DNA of 64,000 nt from Opitutaceae bacterium. Lineage in GTDB: Bacteria > Verrucomicrobiota > Verrucomicrobiia > Opitutales > Opitutaceae. Location: assembly GCA_041395105.1 (NCBI GenBank), contig JAWLBB010000004.1, forward strand, positions 248,001 to 312,000. Direction: 5' to 3'. The stretch's first letter is position 1; each line of letters opens with the position of its first letter. Below, one piece after another: positions 1 to 9,180 of the stretch. The notes under the pieces were generated by a model, which was not told where the DNA came from, did no database searches, and worked only from the letters and a program-made list of their open reading frames with translations. The position numbers were made by a program, and so were the translations under genes.

Positions 1-720
1 GGTGACCCGGTAGATGAGCGTCGTACCGTTGAGCCGATCGTTCGGCTCAAATGGTGCGCTCGGTTCACTATAGAGTGAGCGCGGTTCCTGACCGAACGAA
101 GTCCGGCATCCGAGTTGCCGCGCCAGGTGTATGTCAGCTGTCGCATCAACGAACAAGCCCGCGGAGACGGTCTGCCCGTTATCAAGTTTCAGCGAAACGA
201 TGCGCCGTTCGTGTGCCTGCGCCTCCGTGAATGCAGTGTTCTTCCAGATTGTGCAGCAACAGGTCTCGCCGAGCATTTTCTCCATTTCTGCGGCGTAGAT
301 CGACGGTTCGAAAGGGACTCCATGCCAATGAGTGCGGCGAAACGACTCCGCTTCCGACCGGGGTGGCGCACCGAAACGGCGGAGAGAGTCGATATAGCGA
401 CGAGTCGGGTCGATCACTAATTCACCTCCGGGGAACTTGGGGTTCACTTCGGGACCCTGCCACGCGAAGTGCCGTCCGATCGTGTAGATGCCGACTGAGT
501 CCGGAGTTAATTTCAGGCGTTTGTAGAGATCGAAAGGGATTCCGGTCCCTCCAACACCGGGCTCCCAATTGTTGACCCCACCGCGCGTGGCATTGCCGCC
601 GAGTGAATCGCTTTTCTCCACGAGAAGCACTCGCGAACCCAAGCGAGCGGCGGCCAGGGCAGCGCCAAATCCGCCTGAACCGGCACCAACGACGACCAGA
701 TCAAAAGCGCGATGAGACAC
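1..720 (-). CDS. FAD-dependent oxidoreductase, 3' part beyond left edge
   Basis: Minus-strand reading gives a protein that begins with a classic FAD/NAD(P) Rossmann fingerprint, GAGSGGFGAA, at residues 11-20, followed by the acidic strand-2 residue in LLVEKSDSLGG. This matches the FAD_oxidored (PF12831-type) family, abundant in Planctomycetes and Verrucomicrobia and often next to sugar catabolic genes. A GTG at 718-720 is the best start: it lies 30 bp after the SDR stop and only 10 residues before the fingerprint. No strong ribosome binding site is visible. The C-terminal part is outside the window, so the substrate domain cannot be judged. It probably belongs to the IclR-SDR transcription unit. 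Function inferred: cytosolic oxidation of a catabolic intermediate. Confidence 0.8.
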   Translation of the reverse strand, partial: MSHRAFDLVVVGAGSGGFGAALAAARLGSRVLLVEKSDSLGGNATRGGVNNWEPGVGGTGIPFDLYKRLKLTPDSVGIYTIGRHFAWQGPEVNPKFPGGELVIDPTRRYIDSLRRFGAPPRSEAESFRRTHWHGVPFEPSIYAAEMEKMLGETCCCTIWKNTAFTEAQAHERRIVSLKLDNGQTVSAGLFVDATADIHLARQLGCRTSFGQEPRSLYSEPSAPFEPNDRLNGTTLIYRVT

Positions 721-750
721 AAGACGAGTGGGTTTGTCGCTGCAGTGGAA

Positions 751-1482
751 TCACAGCGGATTCACTTCCTGGACCATGGGCCAGAGTATTGTTTCTTCCA
801 CGCAGAGGTGTGAAGGCAGAAGAGTGTGCTCCCTAACTAGCCGTCCAAGTTCCGCGGGTTTGATGCACTTTGCCAGTGTGGCGGGATCCTGCCGTTCGAT
901 GCCTGCCGCGTCGGTGAACTCAGTCGCCCCCCAGGATGGCGAGATGGTCATGACGCGAATTCCGTGGGGTCTGAGTTCGAGGTAAAGCGATTTCGAGAAA
1001 TGGTTCAAGCCGGCCTTGGCGGCTCCGTAGATTCCCCAGGTCGGCCAGGCATGGTGGCCGGCAACGCTGGAAATATTGATGATGGTTCCGGAATTCTGAC
1101 TTCGCATGATGGGTACGACCCGACGACAGCCGTAGATGACTCCGGTAAGATTCAAAGCGATGACCCCAGCAATACTGTCATCGGTTTGCTCGTCGGTTGC
1201 CGCGATCTTCACCCCGCCTCCAGCGTTGTTGATCAAAATGTCGAGTCGACCAGTGTCCTGAATTATTAGTCTGAGAATCTCATCCCAGTCGCTGGGGCAG
1301 GTCACATCGGCACGAACGGCGACGACTCCCAACCGGGATGCAGCGGAATCCAGAGCTTTCTGGTCCCGTCCGGTTACGTAGACGCTTGCGCCCGCTTCCT
1401 GGAGGGCCTCCGCGATTCCAAATCCGTAACCCTTGGTGCCTCCGGTGACGAGGGCAGTTTTTCCTTTCAGATCAGTCGACAT
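751..1482 (-). CDS. SDR family oxidoreductase
   Basis: A 243-residue classical short-chain dehydrogenase. The cofactor motif TGGTKGYGFG sits at residues 13-22, NNAGG at 85-89, a catalytic Ser in NISSVAG (138-139), and the YxxxK pair at Tyr152 and Lys156. Length is normal for the family. It lies 11 bp downstream of the IclR gene on the same strand and is followed 30 bp later by the FAD oxidoreductase, so the three probably form one transcript. Family knowledge gives NAD(P)-dependent oxidation or reduction of a hydroxyl or keto group. The context (sulfatases, sugar kinase, aldehyde dehydrogenase) suggests a sugar or sugar-acid substrate, which is inference. Confidence 0.9.
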   Translation of the reverse strand: MSTDLKGKTALVTGGTKGYGFGIAEALQEAGASVYVTGRDQKALDSAASRLGVVAVRADVTCPSDWDEILRLIIQDTGRLDILINNAGGGVKIAATDEQTDDSIAGVIALNLTGVIYGCRRVVPIMRSQNSGTIINISSVAGHHAWPTWGIYGAAKAGLNHFSKSLYLELRPHGIRVMTISPSWGATEFTDAAGIERQDPATLAKCIKPAELGRLVREHTLLPSHLCVEETILWPMVQEVNPL

Positions 1483-1493
1483 GGTTTTCTAGA

Positions 1494-2303
1494 TCACTTG
1501 GGGTTGTAGCCAAAACGCGCAGAGATTCTTTCCGCCGCCGCAAGGACCTTCGCGCCAACCAGCGGAAGCATGCTCTCTGTGAGTCTGAAGCTCGGGCCGG
1601 TTACCCAGATCGATGCGATTGGGTAGCCTCGATGGTTGAAGATTGGCGCGCCAGCACAATGAAGGCCATCTATCTGCTCACCCCGATCGAATGCTTGGCT
1701 TGTCGCCTGGACGTTGAGCAGTTCGGCCTCGAGCTTCTCGCGGGAGTCCAGAGTCCGATCATTGAATCTTTCGTAACATATCCGGCCAAGAAGAACGTCG
1801 CGCTCGTGTGGCGGCAGGAAAGCCAGGAACGCCTTGCCGGGGGCCGAGGTGTGGAGTGGAAAGCTGTGACCCGGGTCAACGAGGAATTTGACCGGCTGGG
1901 TTGAAGCAACCTGTTCCAGGACAATCCCTCTGTTCTCAGATCGCACACCGATCAGGACGGTCTCCCCGGTGTCATCGCGGAGAGTCTGCATGACGTCCAG
2001 AGCCAGTTCCATCAGCTTGTCTTCGCCGGCGGCCGCATAGGCAAGTCCCAGAAGCTTCCTGGTGATACGGTAGCGGATGCCGTCCGCTTCTTTGGTGACA
2101 TAGCCCTCGCATTCGAGAGTTCCGAGGATGCGGAAAGCGCTATTTGCCGGGAGATCGAGAGATTCTGCGACCTGACTCATGCGGAGACCATCGGGGTGAC
2201 GGGCAAGCAGCTCGAGAATGCGGAGTCCGCGTTCCAGTGCCGGTGACTGAAATCTCTGAGCTGGAGAATGGGCTCGGTTTGAGGAGGAGGTTTTGGCTTT
2301 CAT
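1494..2303 (-). CDS. IclR family transcriptional regulator
   Basis: A 269-residue protein with the two-part IclR layout. A winged HTH at about residues 20-80 (RGLRILELLARHPDGLRMSQVAESLDL, shown only in part by position) is followed by the C-terminal effector domain, which includes the typical segments GHSFPLHTSAPGKAFLA (about 140-157) and GAPIFNHRGYPIASIWVTG near the end. It is divergently transcribed from the TonB receptor gene, with 171 bp between the two starts. That gap holds a perfect 16-bp palindrome and is the likely operator region. IclR proteins commonly control adjacent carbon-source operons, so it probably governs both the receptor-sulfatase operon and its own unit. Confidence 0.93.
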   Translation of the reverse strand: MKAKTSSSNRAHSPAQRFQSPALERGLRILELLARHPDGLRMSQVAESLDLPANSAFRILGTLECEGYVTKEADGIRYRITRKLLGLAYAAAGEDKLMELALDVMQTLRDDTGETVLIGVRSENRGIVLEQVASTQPVKFLVDPGHSFPLHTSAPGKAFLAFLPPHERDVLLGRICYERFNDRTLDSREKLEAELLNVQATSQAFDRGEQIDGLHCAGAPIFNHRGYPIASIWVTGPSFRLTESMLPLVGAKVLAAAERISARFGYNPK

Positions 2304-2347
2304 CTTCTGTAGGTAGAATAAATTCTCGATAGAACGTCAAGAATTAC

Positions 2348-2353
2348 TTGACA
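2348..2353 (+). promoter_or_regulatory. candidate -35 box of the TonB receptor promoter
   Basis: TTGACA matches the sigma-70 -35 consensus exactly and lies 122 bp before the receptor start. At the usual 16-18 bp spacing the -10 position falls inside the palindrome at 2365-2380. The -10 match itself is poor, so the promoter call is tentative. A repressor on the palindrome would cover the -10 region. Confidence 0.4.
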
Positions 2354-2364
2354 CCTAGAAAACA

Positions 2365-2380
2365 GTTCTACATGTAGAAC
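2365..2380. promoter_or_regulatory. perfect 16-bp palindrome, candidate IclR operator
   Basis: GTTCTACATGTAGAAC is its own reverse complement over all 16 bases. It lies in the divergent gap between the IclR gene and the TonB receptor. A second, weaker site sits at 2315-2326 (arms AGAAT and ATTCT) with an additional AGAAC half-site at 2331-2335, close to the IclR start. IclR regulators bind AT-rich palindromes of about this size. That this one is bound by the neighbouring regulator is inference from position. Confidence 0.6.
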
Positions 2381-2474
2381 ATCACCCGAAGCCTTCTTAG
2401 CAAGGATTCCTCAGGGTAAACCCAACCCAGAGATTCGACGCAGCCCGCAATTAACCCCCAATAAACTCAGATTC

Positions 2475-4652
2475 ATGAGAAATCCGGCCTCCAAAAAAAT
2501 ATCTCGCTGTCCGTTCGCCGCTGTGACAGCACTCGCAGTGTTCGCAATTTCGCTCGCGGCCAACTCAACCGATGCGCAGACGACTTCCGAGGTCAAGGCG
2601 GTCACTTCTGGTCAGGAAGACGAGGTCGTCGTCTTGAGCCCTTTCAACGTGGATGAAAACGCGTCGGACGGATACACCTCAACCGAGGGTGTCACCGCTT
2701 CGCGGTTCAATCAAAAGCTCAAGGACATTCCGCAGACGATCATCGTACTCAGCAACGAATTTATCAAGGACGTCGGAGCAACGGATCTGTCCGATGTCAT
2801 GCCCCTGATTGGAGGAAGAGTTACCGGCGGGACCCGCCAGCAGGATGCGTTTGCGATTCGCGGATTCAGCGTGAATGAGACTTGGATTGATGGGACGCGT
2901 GATGTTGTCGAATGGGGTGGTGGCGATTTTATCCACGTCCAGCAACTGGAGGTCATCAAGGGACCTGCCACCAACCTTTACGGAAATCCCAAGGGCTTGG
3001 GCGGCATCATCAATCGCATTTCCAAACTTCCCAAACAGGATCCGTATTATCAGGTCAGCGCCTCTGTGGGGAGTTACGACAGCTATCATGTCACTGCGGA
3101 TCTCACCAGCCCTCTAAACAAGGACAAGACATTGGCCTACCGGCTTACAGCAGCTTATAGGGACGAGGGGAGTTTTCGCGATCTTCAGGACAGCTCACGC
3201 CTGTTTGTCGCTCCCGTACTCCAATGGAGACCTTCCACCCAGACGACAGTCACGTTTTTCGGTGAGTTTATGCGAGAGGAACATCGCGAGGATAATTTCA
3301 TACCCGCTGCGTTGAATGCGACAACGGGCGAACGTGAGATCACGGTGCCAATCAGCCGTTCGATCGACGAACCCTGGGCGAATTCTACGATCGAGAAGGA
3401 AAAAGCAAGGCTCATCGTCGAGCAAAAGCTCAACGACAATCTGACCGCGCGTTTTTCGGGCTTCGTGAGCTTTATCAATAACCCGATCGAGCAAGTGGAG
3501 TTCCTGTCACTTTCCCCCGATAATCGGACTGTCAATCGGCGCGCGTTTTGGCTCAATCGTTGGCAAGATTACTACTTCGGAGAGTGTAGTCTATACGGCA
3601 ACTGGGAGACTGGGGATTTGCGGCATTCACTCATCGTCTCCGCCGATTACTTCGACAACCCTGGGCGCGTCAACGTCAGACGAGTCGCACTTGGTACGAT
3701 TGATTTGCTAGATCCCGTATATAGCGACCAGAAGCCGGATTTTCCACCCTCTTCTGCAGTTACCAACACGAAACTACAGAACAGCCAGTATGGTTTCTCG
3801 ACGACGTATCAGCTGAAGGCGTTTCAGGATCGATTGCTTCTCATTGGTGGATGGCGCCATGATCAGGTGGATGGAGTCTCCACGATTGAGCTTGGTCAAC
3901 CTCCCTTTAGGGAGACCGAGACATCCGATACTGCGGACTCGCCGCGCTTCGGTGTCATGGTGCGACCGACGAAAAGTGCCTCACTTTACTATCAGTATAG
4001 TGAGACATTTCAACCCCAAGGCGGCGGAGCGCTTCGGGTCGACGGTTCACGATTGGATCCAGTCACTGGATCGTCGTCTGAGTACGGACTGAAACTCTCG
4101 TTCCTTGAGGAGCACCTGCAAGCGTCGCTTGCCCTGTTCAAAGTTGAGGCGAGCGGCATCGCGTTGAGGCTTCCTCCGCCGGATAATTCCTTCTTCGAGA
4201 ATGGAGGAACAACGACGTCGACCGGCGAAGAACTCAACATCACCTACAATGATGACCGACTCACTTTGATGGCGGGATGGGTCCATCAGAATGTGCGAGA
4301 CACAACAAGTGGTGCTGATGGTCCTCAATTGGCGGGCGAGGCAGAGAACCAGGGGCAGCTTTTCGCCCGTTATCGATGGCCGATCAACGATTTCGGAGGT
4401 CTGACCGTGGGCGGAGGTGTCGTCTTCACTGGTGAACGTCCATTGACTACGGCGGAGAACTCCCAAGTGTTCACTGCCAGCGAGGTGTATACCTTAAGCA
4501 TCGGATACGGGATCGCCAAGGGCCTTTCCGCTTCCCTCGTGGTGAGAAACGTCTTTGATGACGACTATTTCGCGGCCAGTAACGGAAATGGAACAACCTG
4601 GCGTCCTGGTGAACCTCGGACAATCAGCTTTACCGTGACCAAGACGTGGTAG
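2475..4652 (+). CDS. TonB-dependent outer membrane receptor
   Basis: A 725-residue outer membrane receptor. A basic N-terminus and hydrophobic stretch (about residues 10-35, ending in SLAANSTDAQ) form a signal peptide. Then comes the box VVVLSPFNVDE (about 52-62), typical of Opitutae receptors. A plug domain follows with RGFSVNETWIDG and IEVIKGP-like VIKGPATNLYG, and then a long beta-barrel region that ends in an aromatic residue (TKTW), as needed for BAM assembly. It imports a large or scarce substrate using TonB energy. Position at the head of the sulfatase operon suggests uptake of a sulfated oligosaccharide. No SusD-like partner is present, which is usual for Opitutae. Confidence 0.93.
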   Translation: MRNPASKKISRCPFAAVTALAVFAISLAANSTDAQTTSEVKAVTSGQEDEVVVLSPFNVDENASDGYTSTEGVTASRFNQKLKDIPQTIIVLSNEFIKDVGATDLSDVMPLIGGRVTGGTRQQDAFAIRGFSVNETWIDGTRDVVEWGGGDFIHVQQLEVIKGPATNLYGNPKGLGGIINRISKLPKQDPYYQVSASVGSYDSYHVTADLTSPLNKDKTLAYRLTAAYRDEGSFRDLQDSSRLFVAPVLQWRPSTQTTVTFFGEFMREEHREDNFIPAALNATTGEREITVPISRSIDEPWANSTIEKEKARLIVEQKLNDNLTARFSGFVSFINNPIEQVEFLSLSPDNRTVNRRAFWLNRWQDYYFGECSLYGNWETGDLRHSLIVSADYFDNPGRVNVRRVALGTIDLLDPVYSDQKPDFPPSSAVTNTKLQNSQYGFSTTYQLKAFQDRLLLIGGWRHDQVDGVSTIELGQPPFRETETSDTADSPRFGVMVRPTKSASLYYQYSETFQPQGGGALRVDGSRLDPVTGSSSEYGLKLSFLEEHLQASLALFKVEASGIALRLPPPDNSFFENGGTTTSTGEELNITYNDDRLTLMAGWVHQNVRDTTSGADGPQLAGEAENQGQLFARYRWPINDFGGLTVGGGVVFTGERPLTTAENSQVFTASEVYTLSIGYGIAKGLSASLVVRNVFDDDYFAASNGNGTTWRPGEPRTISFTVTKTW

Positions 4653-4861
4653 AATTGTCCGGGAATTATATCGTCAGCCCCAACTCGACAACTGGGTGCG
4701 GATTTGTGAGGTTTCCACTCTGCGGCAGTTTTCGCAAGAGACTGGCGGCTAGGACATTTTGCCCGTCTGGAGCGGTGCCTGGCGAGTGTCATCGAGATAG
4801 TTCATTCGACAGACGGATCCGAAAGACAACAACACAATTGAGCGTCAGATTACCGAGATTC

Positions 4862-6277
4862 ATGACCGTCTTTGTGTTCGGAGTCGTGTTGGTGTTCGCA
4901 GGCATTGTTGGAGCAGGAGCGGAGAACCCGCGGCCGAATGTATTGTTTGTCGTTTTTGATGACTTGAATGACTGGGTTGGCGCCTTGGGTGATCGTCAGG
5001 TGAAAACTCCCAATCTCGACGCGTTCGCTAAAAAGGGCGTGCTGTTTACCAACGCGCATTGTGTTGCATCGGTCTGCAATCCGTCGCGGGTTGCCATTCT
5101 CACGGGGTTGCGACCGGAAACTACCGGCGTATTCAGCCAGGGTCAACGCTTGAGGGATTTGCTACCCGGGGTGGTAACCCTTCCCGACTGGTTCAGGAAG
5201 CACGGCTATCTTGCGGTAGGAGTCGGTAAGGTCTTCGACATACCGGACCCGGCATCGTGGGACGATTACTTTTTCTGGGATCCAGGGGCGATGGAGTCCG
5301 AAGGAGTAGAGCGGTATTATGAACCCCCGGCACCTCAACCGTTGGTCCGTCCTGCCACCGATCTTTCACGCAAGTATGGTGCCAACATCGATTTTGCTCC
5401 CCTAGACGAAGCGGAGTCGGCAATGCCTGATCATCAGGTGGTTGATCTCGCCCGGAAATTCCTGTGGGAGAGCCATGACAAACCGTTCTTCCTGGCTGTT
5501 GGGATCCACAAACCGCATCTGCCTTGGTTTACGCCGCGACGTTATTTCGAACAGTATCCGTTGACGGCTGTCGAGCCGCCGGAACTAATCGAGTCCGATC
5601 TGGCGGACGTGCCGGACTACGGGAAGAGAATCGCCCTTTCGAAGGCGGGTTCGTCATTTACGCCTTTTTCAGTCGTCGAAGAGACGGGACTGTGGAAGGC
5701 TTGGATCCAGGCTTACCTTGCGTCCGTTACATTTGCTGATGCCCAATTCGGGAGATTGATGGAAGCTCTTCGTGAAGGGCCGAACGTTGCTAACACGGTG
5801 ATCGTCGTGTGCAGTGACCACGGCTTTCACCATGGTGAAAAAGAACACCTTCACAAGTACACACTTTGGGAGCGCTCGACCCACGTTCCCCTGATGATTT
5901 CCGCGCGGAATGTGGGGTCCGAAGGTGTCCGGATTCAGCAGCCGGTGAGCCTGCTTGATCTGTTTCCCACGTTGATCGATCTTTGCCGAATAGATGCTCC
6001 TGGCGACGTTGCGATAGAGGGGCATTCCTTGATCGGGTTGCTAGAGGACCCCACGAGAAACTGGCCGTATGCCGCTGTTACGAGCCTCGATCGAGGGAGT
6101 GCCAGTGTTCGCACGGCGAAATGGCGATATATACGATACGCCGATGGTGGAGAGGAGCTTTACGACCATACAAACGACCCACATGAGTGGGTGAACTTGG
6201 TTGATCGCCCGGAGAGTCAATCCATTATCGTTGAATTGGCAAAGCATCTGCCCGCCAGCAAGCTAACCCCGCCCTAA
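4862..6277 (+). CDS. periplasmic sulfatase, iduronate-2-sulfatase-like
   Basis: A type I (formylglycine) sulfatase of 471 residues. A signal peptide covers residues 1-20. The metal-binding Asp pair is at 33-34 (FDDLNDW), and the modification motif CNPSR starts at Cys72. HKPHLPW and SDHGFHHGEKEH provide further active-site ligands. The 'DDLNDW...PNLDAFAKKG..FTNAHC' layout is that of the iduronate-2-sulfatase-like subgroup. The frame is open upstream to 4646, but ATG 4862 is preferred because it begins directly with the signal peptide and avoids overlap with the receptor. A formylglycine-generating or anSME maturase must be elsewhere. Role: desulfation of an imported or surface glycan; the exact sugar is unknown. 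Confidence 0.92.
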   Translation: MTVFVFGVVLVFAGIVGAGAENPRPNVLFVVFDDLNDWVGALGDRQVKTPNLDAFAKKGVLFTNAHCVASVCNPSRVAILTGLRPETTGVFSQGQRLRDLLPGVVTLPDWFRKHGYLAVGVGKVFDIPDPASWDDYFFWDPGAMESEGVERYYEPPAPQPLVRPATDLSRKYGANIDFAPLDEAESAMPDHQVVDLARKFLWESHDKPFFLAVGIHKPHLPWFTPRRYFEQYPLTAVEPPELIESDLADVPDYGKRIALSKAGSSFTPFSVVEETGLWKAWIQAYLASVTFADAQFGRLMEALREGPNVANTVIVVCSDHGFHHGEKEHLHKYTLWERSTHVPLMISARNVGSEGVRIQQPVSLLDLFPTLIDLCRIDAPGDVAIEGHSLIGLLEDPTRNWPYAAVTSLDRGSASVRTAKWRYIRYADGGEELYDHTNDPHEWVNLVDRPESQSIIVELAKHLPASKLTPP

Positions 6278-6297
6278 TGAAAAACGGTTGAAGCTCA

Positions 6298-7722
6298 ATG
6301 TCTTCACCACCGAAAGGAGGCGCACCGAGGCGTCCAAGCCCGCGGAGCCAAAAGAGGTTTCTTCTTGGTGTAGATATCGGCAGTACGGTGGTCAAGGCTG
6401 TTCTGTTCGGCTATCGTGGGCAGGTGATCTCCCAGTCGATCAGGTCAGTGGCCGTGATGAGACCGAAGCCCGAGTGGGTTGAGCGAGACGCGGGGACAAC
6501 GTGGGATTCGGCCGCCGCAGTCATCCGGACGGTGACTCGCGAGCATGCAGGGCAGGTCGCTGCTATCGGGGTGACTGGTTGTGGGAACGGTGCCGTTTTC
6601 CTCGATGGAAATGGTCAGCCAGTTCGCGCAGGAATTCTTTCCAGCGATACGCGGGCTGCTCAATTTGTGGCAGGATCAAGTGACGCGCTGGGACAAACGC
6701 CCTATCCCGGACAGTTGTCCGCGCTTCTTTCGTGGTATAGGGCGACCGAGTCATCTCAGATGGTGCGCTCGCTTACTTGCGCCGTATTCTGGAAAGATTG
6801 GGTGCGATTCAGGCTGACGGACGAGCTGTGCAGCGACTTCACGGACATGGGAGCAGCAGGACTGCTGAAATTCCCGATGCTTCAGCTGCGAACAGAGGAT
6901 CAAGCGCTTCCGCCGATGCGTCGGAGCCTCGATCAGGCTGGTTGTATAACTTCCGATTCGGCGAGGCGCACAGGACTTCCTCCTGGAACGCCGGTTTACA
7001 CCGGTTGCATTGATTGTGAGGCTGCTGCGATCGGAAGTGGTGTGCGCGACCCAGGGGAAGTATCTGTTGTTGCGGGCACTTGGTCGATTAATCAGGCTTT
7101 CATTAAGCGGGTGCCGAGGGTGGGCGGTCATTTCCTCGTTAATCCGTCGGCTGAACCTGGGCGATGGCTTGTGCTCGAGGGGAGTCCGAGCTCGGCGGCC
7201 AATTTCGATTGGGCCCTCCGGACTTTCGGAGGCAAAGCAGCGGATATCACGGAAGCTGTGCGGAAGACGCGCCACTCGCAATTGATCTTTATGCCGCAGG
7301 TTCCATCTGGAAAAGGCGCTTTCGTCGGGTTGAGTTCGGTTCACACCCGGCACGACTTGTATCGAGCGGTGATGGAAGGCGTGGTCCATGCACACCGCAG
7401 GCACCTCGAACGACTTGCGCGAAGTGCTGGACCAATTTCGCGCGTGACGCTCGGCGGAGGTGCGGCGCGAAACACCGTCTGGTGCCGGCTTTTCGCTGAT
7501 GGTCTGGGCATTCAGGTTGATGTGCCACGGGTCGAAGAAACCGGTGCCCTCGGAGCGGCCATGTGCGCCGGCGTCGGATGTGGTCTATTTCCGTCCCTCA
7601 GGGAAGCGCAACTCGCCATGTCTTCCCCCAAACGCACCTTTCTGCCGGATCCCAAGCGCCATGAAGAGACTAGTGGGGATTACGAGCGATACCTTTCACT
7701 TTGCGAATCCATTCAGCCATGA
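6298..7722 (+). CDS. FGGY-family carbohydrate kinase
   Basis: A 474-residue cytosolic sugar kinase. The N-terminal phosphate-binding segment is LLGVDIGSTVVKAVLF (about residues 21-36). The second domain holds GTWSINQ and the adenosine motif TLGGGAARNTVWCRLFAD (about 383-400), followed by EETGALGAAMCAG. The layout is that of xylulokinase, fuculokinase and L-xylulose kinase relatives; the specificity cannot be read from sequence. It lies 20 bp after the first sulfatase and overlaps the second by ATGA, so all three are co-transcribed. The predicted role is phosphorylation of the monosaccharide or ketose released by the pathway. Confidence 0.9.
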   Translation: MSSPPKGGAPRRPSPRSQKRFLLGVDIGSTVVKAVLFGYRGQVISQSIRSVAVMRPKPEWVERDAGTTWDSAAAVIRTVTREHAGQVAAIGVTGCGNGAVFLDGNGQPVRAGILSSDTRAAQFVAGSSDALGQTPYPGQLSALLSWYRATESSQMVRSLTCAVFWKDWVRFRLTDELCSDFTDMGAAGLLKFPMLQLRTEDQALPPMRRSLDQAGCITSDSARRTGLPPGTPVYTGCIDCEAAAIGSGVRDPGEVSVVAGTWSINQAFIKRVPRVGGHFLVNPSAEPGRWLVLEGSPSSAANFDWALRTFGGKAADITEAVRKTRHSQLIFMPQVPSGKGAFVGLSSVHTRHDLYRAVMEGVVHAHRRHLERLARSAGPISRVTLGGGAARNTVWCRLFADGLGIQVDVPRVEETGALGAAMCAGVGCGLFPSLREAQLAMSSPKRTFLPDPKRHEETSGDYERYLSLCESIQP

Positions 7723-9161
7723 CCCGATACGTAACTGTTGTCTTTCTCCTCGTAGTCCATCTGGCGTTTGCAGCCGATCGCCCCAACATTCTTTTCATCC
7801 TAGCCGATGATTTGGGCTGGGGTGATCTCGGATGCTATGGGCATCCCCAGGCCCAGACCCCGAACCTCGACCATCTTGCAGAGCGGGGCACGCGCTTCAC
7901 CCAATTCTATGTCGGGGCACCCGTATGCTCGCCCAGCCGGGCTGCCTTTCTCACCGGTGAATTTCCGTCTCGTGAGGGCATTCATGGCCATTTCGGGTCC
8001 ATTACTCAGAATGCCGAGCGGGCGATGCCGCAGTTTCTCGACCCGACGCGACCGCAGATTGCAGGAGAGTTGAAACGTGCCGGATACGCCACTGCTCACA
8101 TCGGAAAGTGGCATCTAAGAAACAATGTTGCGCCGCTTTATGGAGGCGAGCCTCCGGATGATCGCGGCCAGGGCCCCAACCCGCGCGCCTATGGCTTCGA
8201 CTTCGTCGGCAGCGCCGAGCCCTTTGGAGGCGCCGGACCTCCGGACGATCCCTACTACCGCGCTCGGTCCTCGCGAGTATTTGTTGACGAGGCCATCGGT
8301 TTTATCCGGGAACACCGCGATGAGCCCTTCTATGTGCAGCTTTGGGCCCTGCTCCCTCACGCCCGGCTCAATCCTTTTCCGTCGCAACTCAGGTCCTACG
8401 AGCATCTCCAGCCGGGAAAGGATTTTCCGTTTTCCAGCGCTGCCTCGATCTACCTCGCGTCAGTAACCGATCTCGATACGCAGATTGGGCGTTTGCTTTC
8501 CGAAGTCGATGCGCTCGGACTCGCGGAGAATACGATCATCGTCTTCACGAGCGATAATGGACCCGAAGACATCCATGTGCTTAACGCCGGCCACAGTGGT
8601 GTTGGCAGCACGGGACCGTTCCGTGGACGCAAACGCAGTCTCTATGAAGGCGGAATCCGAATGCCTTTGATCGTGCGCTGGCCGGGGCATGTGCCAGCAG
8701 GTCGTGTTGATGGCACGTCCGTCCTCGGTTCCGTTGATTTCCGACCCACTTTTGCCGGGTTGGCCGGCGTGAAGTTGTCCGAAGGTCGCATCAAAGATGG
8801 CGAAGATATTTCGGATATCCTTGCTGGTTCGGTCCGGCCACGAGCTAAGCCGTTATTGTGGGAGTGGCGGTTTTCAATCATCGGCGACGCGGTGCACCAC
8901 AGTCCGCGCCTTGCCATTCGCGATGGCGAATGGAAGCTCCTTCTCAACCCTGACCGCAGTCGCGTCGAATTGTATTCGATTCCCGATGACCCGACGGAGT
9001 TGAATAACCTTGCCCGTGATCGGCCCGATGTAGTGGAGCGCCTTTCCGCCATCGCGGTGTCGTGGAGCGAGTCACTGCCCGCAGGGCCGGCCGATCCCGA
9101 GGCGGGATCGCTCCCGTCCGCGTGGTCTGGGATCAAGCCACCAGCGGTTCCAGACCTTTGA
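7719..9161 (+). CDS. periplasmic sulfatase, arylsulfatase/GalNAc-6-sulfatase-like
   Basis: The second type I sulfatase of the locus, 480 residues. Signal peptide at 1-18 (VVFLLVVHLAFA), Asp pair at 30-31 (LADDLGWGD), formylglycine motif CSPSR with Cys70, IGKWHL at about 126-131, TSDNGPE near 280, and the GRKRSLYEGGIRMPLIVRWPG segment typical of the family. ATG 7719 is chosen because it overlaps the kinase stop as ATGA, the usual sign of translational coupling. The different subgroup from the first sulfatase suggests that two distinct sulfate positions are removed. Periplasmic. Confidence 0.92.
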   Translation: MTRYVTVVFLLVVHLAFAADRPNILFILADDLGWGDLGCYGHPQAQTPNLDHLAERGTRFTQFYVGAPVCSPSRAAFLTGEFPSREGIHGHFGSITQNAERAMPQFLDPTRPQIAGELKRAGYATAHIGKWHLRNNVAPLYGGEPPDDRGQGPNPRAYGFDFVGSAEPFGGAGPPDDPYYRARSSRVFVDEAIGFIREHRDEPFYVQLWALLPHARLNPFPSQLRSYEHLQPGKDFPFSSAASIYLASVTDLDTQIGRLLSEVDALGLAENTIIVFTSDNGPEDIHVLNAGHSGVGSTGPFRGRKRSLYEGGIRMPLIVRWPGHVPAGRVDGTSVLGSVDFRPTFAGLAGVKLSEGRIKDGEDISDILAGSVRPRAKPLLWEWRFSIIGDAVHHSPRLAIRDGEWKLLLNPDRSRVELYSIPDDPTELNNLARDRPDVVERLSAIAVSWSESLPAGPADPEAGSLPSAWSGIKPPAVPDL

Positions 9162-9180
9162 ATCTCAATTTCTTACCTAG

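Noticed and set aside
4646..4861. 72-codon N-terminal extension of the first sulfatase
   Set aside because: Overlaps the TonB receptor stop, is Arg/Cys-rich, and precedes a perfectly good signal peptide at ATG 4862.
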